Below, in pieces: positions 7,937-12,593 of a DNA stretch of 12,593 nt. A model generated the notes under the pieces. That model ran no database searches. It saw only the letters and a program-made list of their open reading frames with translations, and was not told the origin of the DNA. The translations under genes were made by a program, and so were the position numbers. Location: positions 1 to 12,593 of the forward strand of contig JBOGFI010000033.1 in assembly GCA_050743365.1 (NCBI GenBank), given 5' to 3'. The DNA comes from JBOGFI01 sp050743365. Its GTDB lineage: Bacteria > Actinomycetota > Acidimicrobiia > IMCC26256 > JACDBD01. Each line of letters opens with the position of its first letter. Position 1 is the first letter of the stretch.

Positions 7937-7969
7937 CGCTCGGGCGCCGGGTATCCCGGCGCCCGAGCG
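7937..7969 (-). terminator. Hairpin after glnA, probable terminator
   Basis: Arms 7937-7951 and 7955-7969 are perfectly complementary over 15 bp, nearly all G-C, around a three-base TAT loop. It begins 12 bases past the glnA stop codon. No T-run follows on the minus strand. Actinobacterial terminators often lack one, so termination or 3'-end stabilisation of the glnA transcript is the best reading; being symmetric, it could also stop transcripts from the other strand. Confidence 0.75.
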
Positions 7970-7981
7970 AGTGCGACCAGA

Positions 7982-9418
7982 CTAGATGTCGTAGTAGAGG
8001 TAGAACTCCCACGGGTGGGGGCGGAGGCGCACCGCGTCGATCTCGCTCTCGCGCTTGTACTCGACCCAGGTCTCGACCACGTCGGGCGTGAACACTCCGC
8101 CGGTGAGGAGGAACTCGTGGTCGGCCTCGAGCGCGGCCAGGCTCTCGTCGAGCGAGCCCGGCACCTGGGGAACCCGGGCCATCTCCTCCGGCGACAGGTC
8201 GTAGAGGTCCTTGTCGACCGGGTCGGGCGGCTCGACGCGGTTCTGCACCCCGTCGAGACCGGCCATGAGCATCGCCGCAAACGCGAGGTACGGGTTGCAC
8301 GACGGATCGGGCGGGCGGAACTCGAGCCGCTTCGCCTTCGGGCTCTTCGAGTAGAGCGGGATCCGGACGCAGGCGGAGCGGTTGCGCTGCGAGTAGACGA
8401 GGTTCACCGGTGCCTCGTAACCCGGTACCAGCCGCTTGTAGGAGTTCGTGGTCGGTGCCGCGAACGCCAGGATCGCGTGCGCGTGCTTGAGCAGACCGCC
8501 GATGTACCAGCGGGCCATGTCGGAGATGCCGCCGTAGCCTCGCTCGTCGAAGAAGAGCGGCTCGCCGCCCTTCCAGATCGACTGGTGCGTGTGCATGCCG
8601 GAGCCGTTGTCCTCGAAGATCGGCTTGGGCATGAACGTGACCGTGTACCCCGCCCGCCGGGCCACGTTCTTGATGACGTACTTGTAGAGCATGAGCTTGT
8701 CGGCCATGGCCAGCAGCGTGTCGAAGCGCATGTCGATCTCCGCCTGCCCGGCGGTGCCCACCTCGTGGTGCTGCACCTCGACGTCGACCCCCAACGCCTC
8801 CAGCGTGAGGATCATCTCCGACCGCAGGTCCTGGAAATGGTCCATGGGGGGCACCGGGAAGTACCCCTCCTTGTAGCGGGGCTTGTACCCCTTGTTCAGC
8901 TCGCCGTCGGGCTCGAACTCGGCGCCCGAGTTCCACACGCCCTCGACCGACTCGACGTAGTAATAAGCGGAGTACTGGTTCTGGTCGAACCGGGCCGAGT
9001 CGAAGATGTAGAACTCGGCCTCGGGCCCGAAGTAGGCGGTGTCACCGATGCCGGTGCCCTTGAGGTACTCCTCGGCCTTCTTCGCCACGTAGCGCGGGTC
9101 GCGCGTGTACGGCTCCCCGGTCACCGGATCCTTCACGAAGCAGTTGACGTTCACCGTGGCGTGCTGGCGGAACGGGTCGATGACCGCGGTGTTGGGGTCA
9201 GGCACCAGGAGCATGTCGGACTCCTGGATCTCCTGGAAGCCCCGGATCGAGGATCCGTCGAACCCGTACCCGTCCTCGAAGCCGTCCTCGGTGAGCTCGT
9301 GGATCGGCATCGAGAAATGCTGCATGAGCCCGGGCAGGTCGCAGAAGCGGAGATCGACGATCTCGGCGCTCGAGTCCTCGGCCAGCTTCAGCACGTCGCC
9401 GGGTGTCCGCTGCTCCAC
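7982..9418 (-). CDS. glnA: Glutamine synthetase, type I-beta
   Basis: Makes glutamine from glutamate, ammonia and ATP as a cytoplasmic dodecamer. The protein is 478 residues from the GTG at 9418, the same length I recall for mycobacterial GlnA1. Landmarks: CDLPGLMQHFSMP (26-38), YGFDGSSIRGFQ (51-62), GPEAEFYIF (131-139), the ATP/metal motif NGSGMHTHQS (271-280), NSYKRLVPGYEAPVNL (325-340) with the flap Glu335, NRSACVRIP (346-354) and LEFRPPDPSCNPYLAF (365-380). KDLYDLSPEE (403-412) contains Tyr406, the residue adenylylated by GlnE in this class, so the enzyme should be under GlnE control. The GTG start is preferred because GGAGGTGG lies seven bases upstream and the protein then starts like its relatives (EQRTPGDVLKLAED); a longer reading from 9535 adds a low-complexity tail. 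It is divergent from glnA2 across a 264-bp regulatory region. Confidence 0.97.
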   Translation of the reverse strand: MEQRTPGDVLKLAEDSSAEIVDLRFCDLPGLMQHFSMPIHELTEDGFEDGYGFDGSSIRGFQEIQESDMLLVPDPNTAVIDPFRQHATVNVNCFVKDPVTGEPYTRDPRYVAKKAEEYLKGTGIGDTAYFGPEAEFYIFDSARFDQNQYSAYYYVESVEGVWNSGAEFEPDGELNKGYKPRYKEGYFPVPPMDHFQDLRSEMILTLEALGVDVEVQHHEVGTAGQAEIDMRFDTLLAMADKLMLYKYVIKNVARRAGYTVTFMPKPIFEDNGSGMHTHQSIWKGGEPLFFDERGYGGISDMARWYIGGLLKHAHAILAFAAPTTNSYKRLVPGYEAPVNLVYSQRNRSACVRIPLYSKSPKAKRLEFRPPDPSCNPYLAFAAMLMAGLDGVQNRVEPPDPVDKDLYDLSPEEMARVPQVPGSLDESLAALEADHEFLLTGGVFTPDVVETWVEYKRESEIDAVRLRPHPWEFYLYYDI

Positions 9419-9425
9419 TGTGTAC

Positions 9426-9433
9426 CCACCTCC
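9426..9433 (-). promoter_or_regulatory. glnA: Ribosome binding site fixing the glnA start
   Basis: On the minus strand GGAGGTGG ends seven bases before the GTG at 9418. It is a strong match to the anti-Shine-Dalgarno and decides for the 478-residue form. Confidence 0.75.
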
Positions 9434-9444
9434 GCCTCGAGCGT

Positions 9445-9468
9445 CTTTGCGGGCTTGCCCCGCCAAAG
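9445..9468 (-). other. Hairpin in the glnA leader
   Basis: On the minus strand CTTTG / CAAAG and CGGG / CCCG pair as a nine-base-pair stem with one bulged G and a five-base loop (GCAAG). It sits 11 bases before the ribosome binding site. A TAGGCT hexamer at 9482-9477, just upstream, fits a -10 element poorly supported by any -35; if used, transcription would start near 9470 and the RNA would begin with this hairpin, which could protect the 5' end or gate translation. No known glutamine riboswitch motif is recognisable. Confidence 0.35.
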
Positions 9469-9549
9469 CCGGCGGGAGCCTATGCCCCGCCGCGTGCCCG
9501 GGCGAGGGCCGCGCGTCGTCGATGCTGCTGCGCACGCTCCCAGCCTGCG

Positions 9550-9587
9550 GTTTCGCGTCCGTTGCCCCAACGTGAACGCTCTGTTAC
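9550..9587 (-). promoter_or_regulatory. GlnR-type box upstream of glnA
   Basis: On the minus strand the sequence reads GTAAC-n6-TTCAC-n6-GCAAC-n6-GAAAC. This is the four-half-site layout described for actinobacterial GlnR operators (gTnAC-n6-GaAAC, twice), with exact 11-bp spacing throughout. The outer half-sites match the consensus fully, the third misses one position, the second only keeps the final AC. It lies 132 bp upstream of the glnA GTG and 96 bp upstream of the glnA2 ATG, so it could serve both. The GlnR-like regulator is encoded about 1.5 kb away. No search was run. Confidence 0.6.
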
Positions 9588-9645
9588 AGGGCCACCCGCG
9601 GGCGGAGCGATCGACGCCGTGCCTGGCAGACTGGTTTCATGCTGG

Positions 9646-9665
9646 CACCGACTAGCCACCGACTA
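9646..9665 (+). repeat. Tandem 9-bp direct repeat, 11-bp period, before glnA2
   Basis: CACCGACTA occurs at 9646-9654 and again, exactly, at 9657-9665, one helical turn apart, 18-37 bases before the glnA2 ATG. OmpR-family regulators bind such tandem repeats. It does not match the GlnR half-site. Role unknown; no clear promoter hexamers or Shine-Dalgarno are visible for glnA2 around it. Confidence 0.4.
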
Positions 9666-9682
9666 CACGCCTCGCTCAACTG

Positions 9683-11041
9683 ATGGAACGGCAGCTCGAC
9701 TACGTGTTGCGCACCGTCGAGGAGCGAGGCGTTCGCTTCGTGCGCCTCTGGTTCAGCGACGTGCTCGGGTCGCTCAAGAGCTTCGCCATCACGCCGGCCG
9801 AGCTCGAGACCGCGCTCGAGGAGGGGATGACCTTCGACGGCTCCTCCATCGAGGGCTACACGCGGGTGCAGGAATCCGACATGCTCGCCCGCCCCGACCC
9901 GAACACGTTCGAGATCGTGCCCTGGCGGGGCGAGGACGCGCCGGCCGCCCGCATCTTCTGCGACATCCACCATCTCGACGGCGAACCGTTCGACGGCGAT
10001 CCGCGCTTCGTGCTGAAGCGCAACCTCGAACGGGCCCGGGAGAAGGGATTCACCTTCTACGCCGGGCCGGAGATGGAGTTCTACTACTTCAGGTCGGCCG
10101 ACGCGGCCCAGCCGCTCGACCGCGCGAGTTACTTCGACCTCACCCAGATGGACATGGTGAGTGAGCTGCGCAAGCGGACGATCCTCACGCTCGAGGCGAT
10201 GGGCATCCCGGTCGAGTACAGCTTCCATGAGCTGGGGCCGAGCCAGCACGAGATCGACCTTCGCTACACAGACGCGCTCACGATGGCCGACAACGTGATG
10301 ACGTTCCGGCTCGTCGTGAAGGAGGTCGCCCAGGACCTCGGGTGCTATGCGACCTTCATGCCCAAGCCCATGCCGGACGCGTTCGGCTCGGGCATGCACA
10401 CCCATCTCTCGCTGTTCGAAGGCGACGTCAATGCGTTCCATGACCCCGGCGACGAGCACGGCCTCTCGAAGGTCGGCAAGTGCTTCATCTCCGGGCTGCT
10501 GCGCCACGCGCCGGAGATCACCGCGGTGACGAACCAGTGGGTGAACTCGTACAAGCGGCTCGGTATGGCGCAGCTACCAGGACTCGCTGCGCCCATCGTG
10601 GGCTACGAGGCGCCCGTGTACGTGTGCTGGGCTCGTAACAACCGGACCGCGTTGGTGCGGGTACCGATCCCGAAGAAGGGCAAGGAGTCGTCGACCCGCA
10701 TCGAGTTCCGCTCGCCCGACCCCGCTTGCAACCCGTACCTGGCCTTCAGCGTGATGCTCGCCGCCGGCCTCAAGGGGGTCGACGAGGGCTATGAGCTCCC
10801 GCCCGAGGCCACCAACAACATCTTCGAGATGACTCCCGAGGAGCGGGCCGCCGAGGGCATCGGCTCGCTTCCGAGCTCGCTGGCGGATGCGGTCGACATC
10901 ATGGAGCGCTCCGAGCTGGTGGCCGAGGCGCTGGGCGAGCACGTCTTCGAGCACTTCATCCGCAACAAGCGCCGCGAGTGGGTGGAGTACAAGGCCCAGG
11001 TCACTCCGTGGGAGCTCGACCGGTACCTGGGAAGCCTGTGA
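9683..11041 (+). CDS. glnA2: GlnA2-type glutamine synthetase-family protein
   Basis: A 452-residue type I glutamine synthetase homologue that strongly resembles mycobacterial GlnA2, including its start (MERQLDYVLRTVEERGVRFV). Landmarks: FDGSSIEGY (51-59), catalytic GPEMEF (128-133), GSGMHTHLSLFEGD (235-248), VTNQWVNSYKRL (282-293), NRTALVRVP and RIEFRSPDPACNPYLAF. The position of the adenylylation tyrosine is Phe381 (NIFEMTPEE), so GlnE should not modify it. Odd: between NSYKRL and the flap motif GYEAP (Glu309) it has 13 residues (294-306, GMAQLPGLAAPIV) where GlnA of this window has two, and the stretch has unusual codons. Some GlnA paralogues in actinobacteria act on polyamines or other amines instead of ammonia, so glutamine synthesis is likely but not certain. 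The start lacks a clear Shine-Dalgarno; ATG 9683 is chosen by similarity. It is the first gene of an operon with the response regulator, whose start lies two bases after its stop. Confidence 0.9.
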   Translation: MERQLDYVLRTVEERGVRFVRLWFSDVLGSLKSFAITPAELETALEEGMTFDGSSIEGYTRVQESDMLARPDPNTFEIVPWRGEDAPAARIFCDIHHLDGEPFDGDPRFVLKRNLERAREKGFTFYAGPEMEFYYFRSADAAQPLDRASYFDLTQMDMVSELRKRTILTLEAMGIPVEYSFHELGPSQHEIDLRYTDALTMADNVMTFRLVVKEVAQDLGCYATFMPKPMPDAFGSGMHTHLSLFEGDVNAFHDPGDEHGLSKVGKCFISGLLRHAPEITAVTNQWVNSYKRLGMAQLPGLAAPIVGYEAPVYVCWARNNRTALVRVPIPKKGKESSTRIEFRSPDPACNPYLAFSVMLAAGLKGVDEGYELPPEATNNIFEMTPEERAAEGIGSLPSSLADAVDIMERSELVAEALGEHVFEHFIRNKRREWVEYKAQVTPWELDRYLGSL

Positions 11042-11043
11042 GC

Positions 11044-11730
11044 ATGCCCGACGAGATGCCGGGGCCGATCTTGGTGTTCCCCGACCCGCCACCGCCGCTG
11101 CTGGCGCAGACCCTCGACCTCGCGGGCTACACGTGGAAGGCGGCCGGCAACGCGTCGTTGGCGGCGCGCGACGAGCCGTCCGACGGCTGGGCCGGCGCGG
11201 TCGTCTGTGCCGACGGCGACCCCGAGGGCGCGTTCGGGATGTGCCGGGCGCTCCGCAAGCGCGACGCCCCGTTCGAGCCGGTCCTGCTGCTCGTGTCGGG
11301 CGCCCAGTTCGGCGAGCTCGAGCTGCGCGAGGACCTGTTCGACGACTTCTGCCTTTCTCCCTTCCACCCTCAGGAGCTCGAGGCGAGGCTGCGCCACCTG
11401 TACTGGCGAGCGGGCCGCGGGCCGCGTCCCGACGTCGTCGAGTACGGCGACCTCGCGCTCAACCTCGAGACCTACCAGGCGGGTGTCGGCGCGCGCCCCC
11501 TCGACCTCACCTACATGGAGTACGAGCTGCTGAAGTTCTTCGTGACCCACCCGGGGAAGGTGTTCACCCGCGAGCAGCTGCTCTCCCGGGTGTGGGGCTA
11601 CGAGTACTACGGCGGCGCCCGGACCGTCGACGTCCACGTGCGGCGGCTGCGGGCGAAGCTGGGCGAGGAGCACGCGAGCCTGATCCAGACCGTACGGTCG
11701 GTCGGGTATCGGTTCGCCCAACCGCACTGA
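11044..11730 (+). CDS. GlnR-like orphan response regulator (OmpR/PhoB winged helix)
   Basis: A 228-residue DNA-binding protein. The C-terminal winged helix (about 135-228) is intact: PLDLTYMEYELLKFF, HPGKVFTREQLLSRVWGYEY, then the recognition helix region RTVDVHVRRLRAKLG and TVRSVGYRF. It resembles GlnR, the global nitrogen regulator of actinobacteria. The N-terminal receiver is degenerate. The acidic pair after the first strand is replaced (ILVFPDPPPPLL), the third strand reads GAVVCADGD with no normal phosphorylation context, and the conserved Lys before Pro-Phe is Ser (FCLSPFHPQEL). Phosphorelay activation is therefore doubtful; GlnR proteins are likewise atypical orphans. No histidine kinase is nearby. 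It follows glnA2 by two bases; an alternative GTG at 11038 overlaps the glnA2 stop as GTGA and adds two residues. ATG 11044 has a GGGAAG at nine bases. The call as GlnR itself rests on context and eye comparison. Confidence 0.8.
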   Translation: MPDEMPGPILVFPDPPPPLLAQTLDLAGYTWKAAGNASLAARDEPSDGWAGAVVCADGDPEGAFGMCRALRKRDAPFEPVLLLVSGAQFGELELREDLFDDFCLSPFHPQELEARLRHLYWRAGRGPRPDVVEYGDLALNLETYQAGVGARPLDLTYMEYELLKFFVTHPGKVFTREQLLSRVWGYEYYGGARTVDVHVRRLRAKLGEEHASLIQTVRSVGYRFAQPH

Positions 11731-11738
11731 CTCGTCCG

Positions 11739-12593
11739 GTGGCTGCCCCCGGCGACGTCTTCGACGGCCGTTATCGCATCGACGCCCTCCTCGCGCGCGG
11801 CGGCATGGCCGACGTGTACCGGGCCCACGACGAGCGGCTCGGGCGCGACGTCGCCGTGAAGGTGCTGCGCGAGGTCGAGCACCAGGAGCGCTTCGCCGTG
11901 GAGGCCCGCACCCTGGCCCGGCTCAGCCACCCGAACCTGGTCGCGTTGCTCGACGCGGGCACGCACGGCGGCGACGCCTACCTCGTGCTCGAGCTGCTCG
12001 GCGGCCAGACGGTGGCCACCCTGCTGCAGGACGGGGCACTCGGCCCCGGACGCAGCGCCGAGATCGGCGTCGCCGTCGCCGGTGCGCTCGCGTACATCCA
12101 CGAGCGCGGGATCGTGCACCGAGACGTCAAGCCGTCGAACCTGATGCTCGACGCCCGCGGAACCGTGCGCCTCGCCGACTTCGGGATCGCCCGGCTGATC
12201 GGCGGGGCCTCGCTCACCGGGACGCAGCAGACGGTCGGGACGATGGCGTACCTGGCCCCGGAGCAGTTGCGGGGCGAGGATGTCACCTCCGCCGCCGACG
12301 TCTACTCGCTCGGGCTCGTGCTGCTCGAGTGCCTCACCGGCAGGCGGGTGTTCGGGGGCACCCCGGTGGAAGCGGGCATGGCGCGGCTCGCGCGCGACCC
12401 GTCGATCCCGGCAAGCCTCCCGTCGCCGTGGCGGCCGCTTCTGGCGGCGATGACGGCCGGCGACCCGAGTTACCGGCCGTCGGCCGAGCAGGTCGCGCAC
12501 CGGCTCCGGGTAGGCGCCGGCCTTGTCGCGCCGCTGCAGCAGCTCGGTCCAGGCGCCGGTCAGGCGCACGAGCATGCCGCGCACCGGCAGGCC
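11739..12593 (+). CDS. Serine/threonine protein kinase (Hanks type), C-terminus beyond window
   Basis: From the GTG at 11739 the frame is open for 285 codons to the right edge, so the gene is incomplete. All kinase motifs are present: glycine loop ARGGMADVYRA (19-29), ATP lysine Lys41 (VAVKVL), catalytic HRDVKPSN (127-134; Asp129), metal-binding DFG (147-149), an activation loop with several Thr/Ser (SLTGTQQTVGT) and GTMAYLAPEQ (167-176), DVYSLG, and a closing Arg in YRPSAEQV. It is the PknB-like bacterial type. Whether it has a transmembrane helix or sensor domain cannot be seen. It starts eight bases after the response-regulator stop without a clear Shine-Dalgarno, so it is probably co-translated with it. 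Encoding a Ser/Thr kinase next to a regulator with a damaged receiver hints that the kinase may modify it; that is inference. Confidence 0.92.
   Translation, partial: MAAPGDVFDGRYRIDALLARGGMADVYRAHDERLGRDVAVKVLREVEHQERFAVEARTLARLSHPNLVALLDAGTHGGDAYLVLELLGGQTVATLLQDGALGPGRSAEIGVAVAGALAYIHERGIVHRDVKPSNLMLDARGTVRLADFGIARLIGGASLTGTQQTVGTMAYLAPEQLRGEDVTSAADVYSLGLVLLECLTGRRVFGGTPVEAGMARLARDPSIPASLPSPWRPLLAAMTAGDPSYRPSAEQVAHRLRVGAGLVAPLQQLGPGAGQAHEHAAHRQA

Noticed and set aside
9419..9535. Longer glnA starting at 9535 (517 residues)
   Set aside because: The extra 39 residues are unlike GlnA N-termini and would cover the leader hairpin; GTG 9418 has a strong ribosome binding site.
9419..9545. Glutamine riboswitch in the glnA leader
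   Set aside because: The conserved glnA RNA blocks are not recognisable; only a simple bulged hairpin is present.
10978..11043. Response regulator starting at 10978
   Set aside because: It would overlap glnA2 by over 60 bases; starts at 11038 or 11044 fit the operon spacing and the start of the receiver domain.

Overview
This is a chromosomal window from a high-GC bacterium. G or C dominates third codon positions, and GTG and TTG starts are common. It is most likely an actinobacterium. The gene content (glnE beside nadE, a glnA / glnA2 pair, a GlnR-like orphan response regulator, a PASTA-type-like Ser/Thr kinase domain) is typical of Actinomycetota; a deep lineage such as Acidimicrobiia is a guess I cannot prove from the sequence. 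Most of it is recognisable core nitrogen and NAD metabolism. I see no mobile element, CRISPR array or RNA gene.

Layout: (1) 1-242, minus: the 5' part of a FAD-linked oxidase that runs off the left edge. (2) 337-3617, minus: a tight operon nadE (glutamine-dependent NAD+ synthase) > EamA-type transporter > Crp/Fnr-family regulator. (3) 3618-3642: a 25-bp divergent gap with an inverted repeat and two overlapping -10-like hexamers, shared by nadE and glnE. (4) 3643-6417, plus: glnE, the bifunctional glutamine synthetase adenylyltransferase / adenylyl-removing enzyme. (5) 6446-7828, minus: a secreted lipoprotein subtilase, convergent with glnE. (6) 7937-7969: a perfect 15-bp hairpin just after glnA. 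(7) 7982-9418, minus: glnA, a type I-beta glutamine synthetase with the adenylylation tyrosine. (8) 9419-9682: a 264-bp divergent regulatory region holding a four-half-site GlnR-type box, a hairpin in the glnA leader and an 11-bp-period direct repeat before glnA2. (9) 9683 to the right edge, plus: an operon of a GlnA2-type synthetase, a GlnR-like response regulator with a degenerate receiver, and a Ser/Thr protein kinase cut by the window end.

Together these look like a compact ammonium-assimilation locus. GlnA makes glutamine, GlnE can switch GlnA off and on at Tyr406, and NadE consumes glutamine as its ammonia donor. The GlnR-like regulator probably acts on the box between glnA and glnA2. 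The regulator has lost canonical receiver residues and sits directly upstream of a Ser/Thr kinase, which suggests (not proven) that the nitrogen response here is tuned by Ser/Thr phosphorylation and not by a histidine kinase. The most unusual coding detail is a 13-residue segment, where the family has about two residues, directly before the flap glutamate of the GlnA2-type enzyme; it is rich in codons that are rare in the rest of the window.
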